Virus record (IMG/VR): IMGVR_UViG_3300028608_000007
Location: 1-64,000 of that record
Direction: 5' to 3' (one strand)
Length of the DNA stretch: 64,000 nucleotides
Origin: a virus
Part shown: positions 6,858 to 16,330 of the stretch, one piece after another
Layout of the letters: the number at the start of each line of letters is the position of its first letter
How positions within the stretch are numbered: the first letter of the stretch is position 1
Program-made: the position numbers and the translations under genes
Notes under the pieces: model-generated
Seen by the model: only the letters and a program-made list of their open reading frames with translations
The model's database searches: none
Told to the model about the DNA's origin: nothing

Positions 6858-8411
6858 TCAACTGGTCAGTAGACAGATGTTGGAATAGATGCCAGCCCAG
6901 ATCCCAATGTCATCATCCGTTTTGATGATGGTAGCGTAGCGGAATGCCGCATCGCTCTCACGCCATGTGATCAGGTACACCCTCGGATTGTTCGCTGCCA
7001 GCGCAGACAACGTGTTGCGGTTGGCAATGTCCATCCCGATGGTGATTGGCAATTTGAACTGGCCCGACTTCGCACCTGTGTGGTAAGGCGCTTCAATCTC
7101 AATGCGTTTAAGCGCACTGTTGATCGTAGACCGGAGTTTTGTAACAGACTTGTTCTTCTTGACTTCCGTCTCGTAAAACAGGTCGGTGATTTCATGGTGA
7201 AGAAAGGTTTGCCCGATCGGTACACAGATCGCTTTATCACTGATGAAATCAAGCAGCATGTTCTCCATTACAGCCATCGACTGCATAACACGGAAAGCAA
7301 TGCGTGGAGGTTTCAGGTCCTTGGTCAACTGAAGTGGAGACTCACCAGGCATGAACAGGTCCATCTTCCCCCAGTTTTTACACTGTAGGAATTGGTCACC
7401 ATATCGTTCCAACTCAGCGTACACTTTACCGCCTAAGACGTTGTTCAGACGTCCGACCACCATGCTGTTAAAACCACCGGTGTCCAGAGAGTCTTGATAC
7501 TTCGTCAACATCTCCATTACCGGATCACGCTCCTTGAGGAACAGAACCGAGAACGAAGCATCACTGATCTTCTTCCCACAGAAATCGTCTTCCGATCCGT
7601 GGTCGCCGAGGTAGTACACCACACGCCCATCAGGCGCAACCTGAGTCCCACCCACATTGGTATTGAAGTACCAGTATGGAAGAGAGAACATGCGGTTGTA
7701 CGTGGACTTAACCGCCCAGTAACCTTTGGCTTCTGAGAAGAAGACTTCACGCACTTTCAACTCTTTCTTGCCAGCGATGATTGCAGCACCGGCCAGATAG
7801 TCTACAGTGTCGTTACCAAGATCGCCTGAGTGACCCCGAACCCAACGAGTGAAGATCTGAGTCCCACGAGATTGCAGAACATCGACCGCAGCAACGATCT
7901 GCTGCCACAGCTCTTTGTTTGCAATAGGAGTTTGGTCTGGTCTGCACCAGCCATTGGCCTGCCACTTACGCGACCAGTTGAGCAAGCCATTCAAGGCGTA
8001 CTTACTGTCCGGTATCAGCATGACCGACGCCACCTTCTCTTGGATGGCTATTTGTAAAGCCTCCAACAGAGCCGTGGTTTCAGCTTCGTTGTTCGTGGAT
8101 TCCGGGATCAACGATCCATACCCCGAGACATAACGTAGGGGTGTTACAGTTTGGATTTGTGGATCGTCGTACCGCTCGACCTCTGGATCACGGTCGGTCG
8201 GTTTGTAGTTGAAGAAGGCCATCCCCGGTTGACCTTCATCTGGGTCGATGTACCCAAAGTTGGTAACCAGAGCAGGTGCGCCGGTCCCTTGCTTCGACTT
8301 TTCAGTCGTGTAGGTGTAACCATGAATGGCCCACCCACCAGTCCCACGAGATGGTTTGCAACCACCATCTGTGTAGATCACGGCATGCACCGCTTGCTCA
8401 TTGTTACTCAT
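6858..8411 (-). CDS. Ribonuclease H domain fused to a large unknown C-terminal domain
   Basis: Residues ~10-210 form an RNase H1 domain, which cleaves RNA in RNA-DNA hybrids. The acidic residues are visible as D15 (IYTDGG), E111 (TNNEAE), D135 (IPDSKY) and D204 (GNDTVD), with the usual His at 194 (VRGHSG). An insertion of about 75 residues (~31-106) lies between the first strands, larger than in cellular enzymes. About 310 more residues follow with no recognised domain. Total length 517 is over three times a typical RNase H1. The role is probably primer removal or R-loop clearance in phage replication. The fusion could instead be a nuclease with a second activity. Confidence 0.85.
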   Translation of the reverse strand: MSNNEQAVHAVIYTDGGCKPSRGTGGWAIHGYTYTTEKSKQGTGAPALVTNFGYIDPDEGQPGMAFFNYKPTDRDPEVERYDDPQIQTVTPLRYVSGYGSLIPESTNNEAETTALLEALQIAIQEKVASVMLIPDSKYALNGLLNWSRKWQANGWCRPDQTPIANKELWQQIVAAVDVLQSRGTQIFTRWVRGHSGDLGNDTVDYLAGAAIIAGKKELKVREVFFSEAKGYWAVKSTYNRMFSLPYWYFNTNVGGTQVAPDGRVVYYLGDHGSEDDFCGKKISDASFSVLFLKERDPVMEMLTKYQDSLDTGGFNSMVVGRLNNVLGGKVYAELERYGDQFLQCKNWGKMDLFMPGESPLQLTKDLKPPRIAFRVMQSMAVMENMLLDFISDKAICVPIGQTFLHHEITDLFYETEVKKNKSVTKLRSTINSALKRIEIEAPYHTGAKSGQFKLPITIGMDIANRNTLSALAANNPRVYLITWRESDAAFRYATIIKTDDDIGIWAGIYSNICLLTS

Positions 8412-8466
8412 TGGTCCCTACCCAAAAATTGGCTTTACTCAAGAGATTACTGCATCGAGTAATCCC

Positions 8467-8892
8467 TTACTTCCGGCCAGGTTTGTGAGTTCGCTCGTAG
8501 TCAAGGTTAGCTTGCACGTCAGCCAAACGCTGTTCCAGAGAGGTCTGGGTCGCTCGACTGATGGCTAAGTCAATCTCAAGTTGATGAGCTTCTCCACGGT
8601 TGGTCTCATACTTCCCGACCAGTACTGCATGGTCAGTGATGAGTTGTTCGTATTTGGCAGTAGTTTCCCTACTTTCCCGCAACAGTCGATCGTACAATCG
8701 AGCGTATTCCTCAGCCGTGCGTGCATTACCAATGGTCAGCAACAGCAGAACCAACGACGATGCCAACAGGGTGACGATGCTCTTGTTGCTACGGACTGCT
8801 AATTGGAAGTCCTTGTTCCTGAAGAATACTTCCCTCAGAAAAGGCCACAGTTTCAAAAGAAACTTAAAAAGAAGGACAGTATTCCCGATCAT
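8467..8892 (-). CDS. Membrane-anchored coiled-coil protein, 141 aa
   Basis: A basic N-terminus, one transmembrane segment (SIVTLLASSLVLLLLTIG, about residues 38-55) and a long heptad-rich C-terminal helix give an inner-membrane spanin-like (Rz) topology. However, no overlapping lipoprotein gene is present, and a clear spanin pair exists at 39037-39679. The ATG at 8892 has CGGAG ten bases upstream; a TTG start at 8919 is less likely. Function unknown. Confidence 0.6.
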   Translation of the reverse strand: MIGNTVLLFKFLLKLWPFLREVFFRNKDFQLAVRSNKSIVTLLASSLVLLLLTIGNARTAEEYARLYDRLLRESRETTAKYEQLITDHAVLVGKYETNRGEAHQLEIDLAISRATQTSLEQRLADVQANLDYERTHKPGRK

Positions 8893-8930
8893 CTTTGGTT
8901 TGCTCCGTTCAAACCCCAAGAATGGTATAG

Positions 8931-8940
8931 GTAATTTACT
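8931..8940 (+). promoter_or_regulatory. Candidate promoter element AATGGTATAG
   Basis: The ten-base word AATGGTATAG lies 32 bases before the gene at 8972 and recurs upstream of the oxygenase/radical SAM operon at 24850-24859. Two copies, both just upstream of plus-strand units, suggest a shared promoter element. No start site is known. Confidence 0.35.
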
Positions 8941-8971
8941 TTACTTACACCCTCCCCACGAAGAGGTCTTT

Positions 8972-10291
8972 ATGTATAGTCTCAAAGCGTTTATGATCTA
9001 CGCACCGTTGGCTGACAACGCCGTAGATGTGATTGCGCCCTTAGGGGAGCTTTCCACCCACGTTCGAACCTTCTCGAAAGAGAAAGGTCAGTACACCAGC
9101 ACTGATTACAAGGACTCAAAGCTGATCAGCTTTGTGAGCCAGAACATTGCTGATAACGGCACCAAGACCTTGGTAAAAGTTCCAGCCGCTCATTCTAACG
9201 CAGCGCTGAACTTGGGTCAATGGATTTATGCAAAAGCCATTGCCAGTGAAATCCGCGATGACCGGGACGCCCTCACTGTTGCACTGAACACCGCATTCGG
9301 TGGTCTGCTCAATGACCTCACTTTCGGCGAGATCGTCAGTGACGGTGTGCGGTGGATGCCAGAATGGATCACCTACTCGCTGGTCGGTCAACCCGAGAAC
9401 CGGGTGCGGATCTGGTTTGCTGATGATTCCATGCGTCGTCAGTACGACGAGTACGAACTCGCCTTCGTCGCACCGATCGCCAACTTGGACGACTTCTTCC
9501 GTGACCCTGCCGAAGTCAAGGTGTTGGTAGATGCTTACAAGTTGGATACCGCTCTGTCAAAAGCCGAGACGGTAAAGAACCGCAAGCCGGAAACCTACAT
9601 CATCAACCGCGTGTACAAGTACATCGCACAGAAGGCTCCGTTCATCAACCTGGACACCAACTGGATGGTGATCATCTGGGGCCCAGCGGGTAACAACCCC
9701 GACATCATCAAGCAAGAACTGGCCAAGTGGATTTTGGCTAACTCACAACATACCGAAGAAGAATGGATGGATATCTTCCCTGATATCTTCACTTCGACGG
9801 AGTTTATCGTCACCCCTTTTTGGGATAACATCGCCATCGAACAGAAGGCGATTAGCTCGGGTGTCTACTCACCAACTATGTTGCTGACGGACATTCGTAC
9901 CAAGTCCTTGAAGACCATCAAGGGTAAGAACTACACCACAGCTCACATCGATCAGAACTTGGTCCAAACTGCGTTCCAGTATGCGTCTGTGTGTGCGTCT
10001 GTCTGCGGTGGTCCTTACAACCGTAACAACGTCAAGCGTTTGGACGAACAGTGGCCTGACTACATCAACGTGGCGTACGATTCCCTCGACGCTGGTCGTA
10101 TGAAGTTGGCGACGCAGAACTGGTTGAACTTCATGGTGGAGCTGCTGATCCAAGCAGAGAAAGCCACGCTGTTCAATGACCTGCCTCAAGGGATTGCTCG
10201 AGTGACCCGTGACGGTATCGTCTACATCGCTTCGACCCATGAGGACATTCTGTACCTGGTTGTCACCAAGTACTCGATGCTCGACATCTGA
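8972..10291 (+). CDS. Probable virion structural protein, 439 aa
   Basis: No motif identifies it. It has the even composition and full codon bias of the neighbouring structural genes, and it is followed after eight bases by a gene of similar character. The ATG at 8972 has AGAGG six bases upstream. An open frame continues upstream to 8600 but overlaps the divergent membrane-protein gene and is ignored. A baseplate or neck role is possible but unproven. Confidence 0.65.
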   Translation: MYSLKAFMIYAPLADNAVDVIAPLGELSTHVRTFSKEKGQYTSTDYKDSKLISFVSQNIADNGTKTLVKVPAAHSNAALNLGQWIYAKAIASEIRDDRDALTVALNTAFGGLLNDLTFGEIVSDGVRWMPEWITYSLVGQPENRVRIWFADDSMRRQYDEYELAFVAPIANLDDFFRDPAEVKVLVDAYKLDTALSKAETVKNRKPETYIINRVYKYIAQKAPFINLDTNWMVIIWGPAGNNPDIIKQELAKWILANSQHTEEEWMDIFPDIFTSTEFIVTPFWDNIAIEQKAISSGVYSPTMLLTDIRTKSLKTIKGKNYTTAHIDQNLVQTAFQYASVCASVCGGPYNRNNVKRLDEQWPDYINVAYDSLDAGRMKLATQNWLNFMVELLIQAEKATLFNDLPQGIARVTRDGIVYIASTHEDILYLVVTKYSMLDI

Positions 10292-10299
10292 GGTGAGTT

Positions 10300-10911
10300 A
10301 TGGCTGGAGTAACCCCACCTCTTTTGACCAGAGGTCGCTACACCCTGGTAACGCCCTTCACTGCGTTACCTACCACGTTGTACACCTGTGCTGCGATTCG
10401 TACAATGCCGGAGTGTCAGATCCACGGTGAAGACGTCCTTAACGACATCTACATCAAAGCGGGTCTGACCAAAGCAGATTACGACCGTGACTCCAAAGCC
10501 GGTGCCAAGATCATCACGTTGTTGTCTGATGACTCGACACCGATCTATGTACCAGACTCCTACATCGAGTCGTATCCGAACTATGACGCAGTTGCCTATT
10601 CTCACACGGTGCTGTCGATTGACTTGGGTGCATTGCCTGACTTTGTGAGTTTGGCTAACCTGCAATTGGAAGTCTCTGCTCTCACGTCTGACGTGGTGGG
10701 TAAAGAGTCCAAGGTTACCGTACACCGTGGGGCTTCAACTGGACTGGTGACGCCAGAACAACACGAAGTCGCTGAGGTTGCACGGGTCGCTGCTATCAAA
10801 CGTCGCACTACGTATCGGGCTGAGAACATCCGCCTGCAAAACGAGAATGCTGCGTTGATTGCACAGAACCAAGTGTTGATGGACTTGCTGAAAGAGGCTG
10901 GTCTGATGTAA
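10300..10911 (+). CDS. Probable virion protein, 203 aa
   Basis: Unknown. The first two thirds look globular. The last ~55 residues are helical with an Asn/Gln/Leu-rich coiled-coil end (LQNENAALIAQNQVLMDLL). It is translated directly after the 439-residue gene and is closed by the bidirectional terminator at 10912. Confidence 0.65.
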   Translation: MAGVTPPLLTRGRYTLVTPFTALPTTLYTCAAIRTMPECQIHGEDVLNDIYIKAGLTKADYDRDSKAGAKIITLLSDDSTPIYVPDSYIESYPNYDAVAYSHTVLSIDLGALPDFVSLANLQLEVSALTSDVVGKESKVTVHRGASTGLVTPEQHEVAEVARVAAIKRRTTYRAENIRLQNENAALIAQNQVLMDLLKEAGLM

Positions 10912-10950
10912 GACAGCATAGAGGGAGGCCCGATGGCCTCCCCTTATGCC
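10912..10950. terminator. Bidirectional tagged terminator
   Basis: GGGAGGCC / GGCCTCCC form a stem between convergent genes. It is flanked by CAGCATAGA on the left and TTATGCC on the right, a near-match to the tag described in the findings. Confidence 0.85.
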
Positions 10951-10952
10951 GA

Positions 10953-11462
10953 TTACTCGTTGTAACGGAACACGGTGATCCAACGACTGTAGGCGATCTC
11001 GTCCGCAAACAGTAGTTCGTGAAGAGTCGCCGTAAAGGTCTCGTCAGTTGGTTCTTGTAAAGTTCGGGTGAGGAACTTCTCAATCTCCTTCCGACGGGCC
11101 TCACGACGATTGTTCTGGATCGGGTACAACACCAGAATGAACTGGATGGCCAGGGTGGTGTGGATGTCCACGGGACGTGGGTCATCATCACTGAAGGTCC
11201 GCATGAAGAGGTCGTGTGCCGTCTCCAATTGGTTCTTCACTGTTGCAGGGGTCGGGAACAAAGCCCGTACGCCACCCTCGGTGAAGTGATGCAGAAGAGC
11301 ATTGATCAAGTTAGGCAGAGTGAAAGGCTCCAGCAACTTGGCGTTTACAGCAAACGTCATGTCTTTGTAGTCTTTAAACAGATCCGCCATTACTCGCTGA
11401 TACGCTTTGTGTTCACGAACCATGGTGGTCCGATCTACACGTTCATGGACGAATTCACTCAT
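10953..11462 (-). CDS. Hypothetical helical protein, 169 aa
   Basis: Unknown function, mostly helical. Its ATG at 11462 overlaps the stop of the upstream gene (ATGA), so the six extra in-frame codons upstream are not used. It is the last gene of the minus-strand unit that begins with the Rad50-like gene. Confidence 0.7.
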   Translation of the reverse strand: MSEFVHERVDRTTMVREHKAYQRVMADLFKDYKDMTFAVNAKLLEPFTLPNLINALLHHFTEGGVRALFPTPATVKNQLETAHDLFMRTFSDDDPRPVDIHTTLAIQFILVLYPIQNNRREARRKEIEKFLTRTLQEPTDETFTATLHELLFADEIAYSRWITVFRYNE

Positions 11463-11830
11463 TCGACGGTGTACTCCCAACGGAGGTCGCGGTCAGCCCA
11501 ACGGGAGAACCATCCCAAGCGGTTGGCATTGAGGTTCATACCGTCAAAACCAAATGCTGCAATGGCGCTCCCCAACTTACCGTTAAAGAGGCAGAGGGCG
11601 AACTGGTCCCACTCAGCTACCGAACAAGGAAGAACCTTGATCCCCTCTAACGGAGTCGGCGAGAAGCAATACGTGAAAGCTTCGGCCACCTCACAGTCAG
11701 CGATGGAGCAAATCACTCCGTTTCGTTTTGGCAAGTAGAAGACAGGTGCACCACCAATCAAGTCATGTTGCTCTAACTTGAAATCACCAACGTCCACTAC
11801 TACCTGAGTTTGATGCAGTTCGCTCATCAT
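11459..11830 (-). CDS. Hypothetical protein, 123 aa
   Basis: Unknown; globular, mixed composition with several Cys and Trp residues. It may start at either of two adjacent ATG codons (11830 or 11827). It is coupled to the next gene by a 4-base overlap. Confidence 0.7.
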   Translation of the reverse strand: MMSELHQTQVVVDVGDFKLEQHDLIGGAPVFYLPKRNGVICSIADCEVAEAFTYCFSPTPLEGIKVLPCSVAEWDQFALCLFNGKLGSAIAAFGFDGMNLNANRLGWFSRWADRDLRWEYTVE

Positions 11831-11839
11831 TACGCCACC

Positions 11840-12592
11840 TTAAACGTCGTTGGAACCAGGCTCTTCTTCCTCTTCTTCTTCGCCTTCGTCGTCATCGTCC
11901 CCATCAGTGTTTCCAGCGTCGTCGTCTCCGTCGCCGCCTTCACCTTCGCCATCACCGGCGTCTCCCTCACCACCGTCGCCTTCGCCTCCGGTGTCATCAT
12001 CACCAGTGTCAGTGTCACCACCGTCACCAGTACCGTCAGAGCCGTCACCTTGGCCCTCGTCACCCTCGCCCGTATCGCCGCCTGAGGTGTCGCCAGCTTC
12101 GTCACCGTCTGCTGCACCACCGGCCGAGCCGTCGTCGTATCCGCCATCACCGGAACCCTCTCCGCCTTCGCCACCTTCACCGCCCTCGCCTTCCGGCAGA
12201 CCAGTGTTCGGCTCGTTCACGCCTTCAGGACGTGGGTTCTTGTCGTCGTCAGTCAGGACGAGTTGACCATCAGCCATGGATTGCTCCATGCATTTGATGA
12301 TCATGTTCTTGGCTTCGCCCACAGCCACCGGATCACCGATACCTGCCAGAGGAATGCCACGGTCACGCAGCAGCTCAACAGCGGCCAGGATCTCGTTCAT
12401 TTCTTTGATGGCTTTCAGCACCAGGGGTTGACCCATGGACTCGCCACCTTCTTCCCCGTCTTCAGCCGAAACGACAGGAGCTGCGGTTTGGTCGAGAGCT
12501 TTCGGACCCATGGCAGCCAGTTGAGTGAAAACGCCTACGAGTTCACCGGCTTCCTGAGCGCCCCGTACAAACAGAGATTGGATGAGGTTCAT
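11840..12592 (-). CDS. Protein with very acidic Asp/Glu/Gly-rich C-terminal half
   Basis: Residues 1-125 form an ordinary domain (MNLIQSLFVRGAQEAGELV onward). The remaining ~125 are almost only Asp, Glu, Gly, Ser and Thr, ending in a run of nine Glu. The repetitive DNA encoding this tail also keeps several antisense frames open; those are artefacts. Such polyanionic tails occur in DNA mimics, scaffolds and chaperones. The portal here ends in a similar tail. Function unknown. Confidence 0.7.
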   Translation of the reverse strand: MNLIQSLFVRGAQEAGELVGVFTQLAAMGPKALDQTAAPVVSAEDGEEGGESMGQPLVLKAIKEMNEILAAVELLRDRGIPLAGIGDPVAVGEAKNMIIKCMEQSMADGQLVLTDDDKNPRPEGVNEPNTGLPEGEGGEGGEGGEGSGDGGYDDGSAGGAADGDEAGDTSGGDTGEGDEGQGDGSDGTGDGGDTDTGDDDTGGEGDGGEGDAGDGEGEGGDGDDDAGNTDGDDDDEGEEEEEEEPGSNDV

Positions 12593-12719
12593 CAGTATTA
12601 CCTTTACAGTTGGTTACTTGAGTGCCGCACCGCCCAAACCTTGGGTGGCATTGAGCGGCGTTTGACGCTACTACACCCTATATGGGAGACGAGCTTATCA
12701 AACCATACGGCGCTCAAAG

Positions 12720-15182
12720 TTACTCAATTGTGACGTGTTGATTATACCGGGCTGGAACAGTAACGTTGCTTGGGTCCATCACCAGAACTTCTGCGTTGGT
12801 GAAAGAACCATGACTTACGGCGTAGTGGGAGATCATAAAGACTTGGCTAAAACCTTTGGTTTCAACGAGGTCTTTTACGAAACTCATCACGTTGGCTTTG
12901 TGAGTCTCATCAAAGAAGTGACCCAGTTCATCCAGGAACAGTGGGAACTGATCCAACCGTTTGTACAGCATCGCCACCAGCATAAAGGCAAAGTCAATCA
13001 TCTCTTTCTGACCCATGGAAGTCTTCATGACGTCTGGAGTAGGACGCTCACCTTTCACAGAGACAGGGAAGCGGTAATCCAATTCGCCAGAGGACTCACC
13101 ACACGGGAGGACTTCCAAGCTGTAAGTCCACACGTTTTCAGTAACAGCGTTGATATCCTTGGCCCACGCTTTGATGAACCCGATCATCTGTTCTGCAATG
13201 ATGCCATCTTTAGGGGACAGCTCATCGGCAATGGCTTTGAAGATCTCGTGGCGCAGAGCAGCGTCAGCCCGAGAGATCTCCAAATCTGTCAACAGGTTCT
13301 CAATGGTTTTGCGTTCACTGAGTTTGCTGTTGAGGAATGCCAGACGGGATTGGTTGTTCCGAGTGATTTCATTGATGGTGTCATCACGCAGTTCCACCAC
13401 GTAGTCACGGAAGGCTTCTTCTTTCTTCTGTGAACCCGCTTCCAACTGACGACCCAAGTCTTCCAACTGAGCAGCCTTATTGACGATCTCCTGAACATCA
13501 TCAAAGTCACGACCCAACTGAACCAACTGCTCGGTAAGGTGTGCGATCTTCTCAGCGTTCTGGTCTATACGGGTTTGCAACTCACCCTGACCGTTGGATT
13601 TCTTCATGGCCTCCACGGAGAGTTCCAACTGATCCAGTCGACGCTTGACCATTTCCCATTCAGCATAAGTCTCAGCATCACGGGAGAACGCACCGAACTT
13701 ACGAATCCAACCTTGTGGGTTGGTGTTGATGCCATCCTCTCGAAGCATGGCGTCCCAGAACACACCCATGGTTGGGTTGTTAGCCACCAAGGCCCTGAAA
13801 CGCTGATAGAAGGCCGAGAACTCTCCAGCCTGCTCCAAGTACACCTCACAGATTTTCATCGCTATCTGCGTGTCGTTGACCTTCTGCTGGAACTCTTTGA
13901 GATTCAGCTCCGCAGCACGACGAATCTGAGCGGTGTTACCCGGCAACCACTTGTGTTCGCAGTTCGGACACTCGTTGTGATTCACAGTCGAGACGTGTTC
14001 AAGGATAGATTCTTCCTTGGCCACCCGGTTCTGGAACCCTTCCAGTTCACGCCGTAAGCCTGTCAGTAACTCACGGTTGTCTTTGACCCGCATCATGTTG
14101 AACTGTTTGTCGAGGTTGTTAGGAATGTTCCGTAACACCTCGGTCAGTTCTTCACGTGCGTTGTTGATGGCTTGGTTCAGTGCCAGACCATCCACCTCCG
14201 CTATGTTTGGGAAGTCAGTCATGCAACCGCGCAGGTAATCCGACTTCCTGTTCAGTTGAGCTATCTCAGCCTCAGCTTCTTCCAGAGAACCCACACCACC
14301 AGAATCGACGGTGGCTTTCAACCGCTGGAGGTCTTCCAACGACTCCGTAGTCCACTGGATCGAATGCTTCACCAGATCTTGTTCTTTCTGGATTGCAGTC
14401 AAACGGTCTTTAGCGTGCTGGAGACTAGGGAACTTCCCACCAACAGGATTCCCCATAGCAAGAATGCGATCAGCCATCCGACACTCCCACTGGAGCATCT
14501 GGTCAATGCGTGTCTCACCACCGGACAGATTACGGTTGGAACGGTTCAGGTACAGGATCTCCAGTTCTTGTTGGAGTTCCTCAGCCTCTGCTGCCCACGC
14601 AACGTAGTCGTCACCCAATGCTCGCAGCTTGTTGGTCTCGGTTACCATCCGGTCAGCCAGACCTTTGGAGTAACCCAAAGCGTCTCGAGCATTACGAGAC
14701 ATGTCGTTGAAGTAACCTACCACAAAACTGAAATCGGTATCGCACAGCAGCGTAAACCACTTGCGGCGTTCCGAAGTCGACATCTGTGAGAACTTGATCT
14801 GACCTGTGATCAGTTCGTGAATGTCATCGTCATAGCCAAACTCTTGCATGGCCAGTTCTCGACTGACACTTTGAGTGCCACCCGGATTGAGTTCTACCCC
14901 GTCCTTAACGAAGGTGTGTTTACCCGCCTTGGTTTTAAAGCTGGAACTGATTTCGTAGATAGAGCCCTTGTGTTCCCACTTGGTTTCCTTACTACCCCCA
15001 GTTGAATAGTTCTTCGGATCTGCCGGAAGGGGCGAGATCTCGTTCACGATAGAACTCTTACCGCTGCCGTTCGTACCCAGAATCAACTGGTACATCTGTG
15101 TCGGCGTAAACTTGATGTAACGGATGTTGGCTACCAGCATCAGCCGAATACACCCGTCAATAGTCATCTCTAACAGTCGCAT
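12720..15182 (-). CDS. Rad50/SbcC-like (gp46-type) SMC-family ATPase
   Basis: The 820-residue product has Walker A at residues 36-43 (GTNGSGKS), a long coiled-coil centre, a zinc-hook-like CPNC near residue 402, and at the C-terminus a signature-like SMGQKEM followed by Walker B FPLFLDELGHFFDE. This layout defines the Rad50/SbcC/T4 gp46 family, which works with an Mre11-type nuclease in DNA end processing and recombination. No nuclease partner is visible in the window. An early LSGGE (about residue 220) is oddly placed for a signature motif and is probably coincidental. Confidence 0.9.
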   Translation of the reverse strand: MRLLEMTIDGCIRLMLVANIRYIKFTPTQMYQLILGTNGSGKSSIVNEISPLPADPKNYSTGGSKETKWEHKGSIYEISSSFKTKAGKHTFVKDGVELNPGGTQSVSRELAMQEFGYDDDIHELITGQIKFSQMSTSERRKWFTLLCDTDFSFVVGYFNDMSRNARDALGYSKGLADRMVTETNKLRALGDDYVAWAAEAEELQQELEILYLNRSNRNLSGGETRIDQMLQWECRMADRILAMGNPVGGKFPSLQHAKDRLTAIQKEQDLVKHSIQWTTESLEDLQRLKATVDSGGVGSLEEAEAEIAQLNRKSDYLRGCMTDFPNIAEVDGLALNQAINNAREELTEVLRNIPNNLDKQFNMMRVKDNRELLTGLRRELEGFQNRVAKEESILEHVSTVNHNECPNCEHKWLPGNTAQIRRAAELNLKEFQQKVNDTQIAMKICEVYLEQAGEFSAFYQRFRALVANNPTMGVFWDAMLREDGINTNPQGWIRKFGAFSRDAETYAEWEMVKRRLDQLELSVEAMKKSNGQGELQTRIDQNAEKIAHLTEQLVQLGRDFDDVQEIVNKAAQLEDLGRQLEAGSQKKEEAFRDYVVELRDDTINEITRNNQSRLAFLNSKLSERKTIENLLTDLEISRADAALRHEIFKAIADELSPKDGIIAEQMIGFIKAWAKDINAVTENVWTYSLEVLPCGESSGELDYRFPVSVKGERPTPDVMKTSMGQKEMIDFAFMLVAMLYKRLDQFPLFLDELGHFFDETHKANVMSFVKDLVETKGFSQVFMISHYAVSHGSFTNAEVLVMDPSNVTVPARYNQHVTIE

Positions 15183-15273
15183 CCGTTTAGCCCCATCTAA
15201 AAATTACTCCACATACTCTAAAGACCCCGTGTGAGAATTAACTTATTGTGTGACAAACCCTTAGGACTCTATC

Positions 15274-16029
15274 ATGGATGCTACTTGCTTCAAGATCGTC
15301 TCTATCGGGATCGTGGCAGAAAACAAGGCAATGCAGTCCAATGGTGGCTGGAACCATGTAGTGGACGTGACACCTATCGAAAGCATGAACATGCTCGACG
15401 GTGAGATCAAGTCCAACCCATCCCTTGTAGAGAACAAAGGCGTTGACCGTACAGGTCAGCAATTTGGTAGTTCGGTGGCTGTTGACCAAACGGTCAGTGC
15501 CACATGGCTTCCGTTCTCCACTAACCGTGTGACTTCACCAGACGTACGCCGTGGTGAGCGTGTGTACCTCTGGCAGGCCGCTAACGACGATAAGTACTAC
15601 TGGACTATCGCTGGTCTGGATGACGACAAACGTCGCTTAGAGACCGTGATCTACGCCTTCAACGCTAACCCTAGTGCTGGTGGTCTGGATCTGTCGAACT
15701 GCTACTACTTGGAAGTGTCGGCGCATAATAAGTCGGTTACTTTCGAGACCAGTACAGCCAACGGTGAGGCTCACGCATACACCCTCCAGATCAACACTGG
15801 GGAATCGGTGATCACCATCCAAGACGATGCAGGGAACTATTTCCAGCTTGACTCGGATGAGCAGAAGTTGACCCTGATGAACCAAGCCCAGTCTCACGTG
15901 ATCCTCGACAAGACCAAGATCAACATCAAGGCACTCGATGAAGTAGCGATTGATGTGGGTGCTACTCAAGTAACACTCACACCAGCCGGTACGATCTGGA
16001 AAACTCCTAAATTCGACGGGTTCAGCTAA
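15274..16029 (+). CDS. Baseplate central spike protein (gp5/VgrG-like beta-helix)
   Basis: The 251-residue protein has an N-terminal OB-like region with polar beta strands (VYLWQAANDDKYYWTIAGLD). Its C-terminal part shows short periodic strands (ESVITIQDDAGNYFQLDSDE, HVILDKTKINIKALDEVAID) characteristic of the triple beta-helix of phage spikes. The next gene encodes the PAAR tip and overlaps it (TAATG), which strongly supports the assignment. Role: membrane-piercing needle under the baseplate. Confidence 0.8.
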   Translation: MDATCFKIVSIGIVAENKAMQSNGGWNHVVDVTPIESMNMLDGEIKSNPSLVENKGVDRTGQQFGSSVAVDQTVSATWLPFSTNRVTSPDVRRGERVYLWQAANDDKYYWTIAGLDDDKRRLETVIYAFNANPSAGGLDLSNCYYLEVSAHNKSVTFETSTANGEAHAYTLQINTGESVITIQDDAGNYFQLDSDEQKLTLMNQAQSHVILDKTKINIKALDEVAIDVGATQVTLTPAGTIWKTPKFDGFS

Positions 16030-16292
16030 TGGGTGGAATCTCACGAGTCGGTGTCAACTCAGCAGGAGGCGTCATACAAGGTCCAGGAGAGCCCACGTTC
16101 ACCTTAGATGGTGCGGTGGTATCCCACTTGAACGATGACGTCGCAGGACACGGTGTAGGCTCTCACGCAGGCCCTAAGATGGTAGAGGGTTCAGCGTGGA
16201 TGTCGTGGAACGGGATTCCTATCGTTCGGGCTGGTAACAAAGCCAGTTGTGGTCACGAAGCAGACGGTCATCCCACGTGGAACATTGAATGA
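16029..16292 (+). CDS. PAAR-motif spike-tip protein
   Basis: The 87-residue protein shows the PAAR pattern: GHGVGSHAGPKMVEGSAWMS, then WNGIPIVRAGNKASCGHEAD. Its His and Cys residues (SHAG, SCGHE) could bind the metal at the tip. PAAR proteins cap the spike of contractile tails. It is translationally coupled to the spike gene. Its stop codon TGA is the first part of the terminator tag. Confidence 0.9.
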   Translation: MGGISRVGVNSAGGVIQGPGEPTFTLDGAVVSHLNDDVAGHGVGSHAGPKMVEGSAWMSWNGIPIVRAGNKASCGHEADGHPTWNIE

Positions 16293-16330
16293 CGGCATAG
16301 CGAGGGGCACTAAGCCCCTCGCTTTATGCC
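16291..16330. terminator. Bidirectional tagged terminator
   Basis: GCGAGGGGC / GCCCCTCGC is enclosed by GACGGCATA and TTTATGCC between convergent genes ending at 16292 and 16331. Confidence 0.9.

Noticed and set aside
8600-8971. N-terminal extension of the 439-residue protein
   Set aside because: It overlaps the divergent membrane-protein gene, and the ATG at 8972 has a proper ribosome site.
11850-12266. Frames rich in Ser/Pro (plus) and Thr/Val (minus) across the acidic-tail gene
   Set aside because: Low-complexity GAC/GGT/GAA DNA keeps all frames open; only the acidic frame joins a normal N-terminal domain.
14520-14535. LSGGE in the Rad50-like protein as ABC signature
   Set aside because: It lies near residue 220, far from the C-terminal Walker B; the SMGQKEM before Walker B is the better signature.
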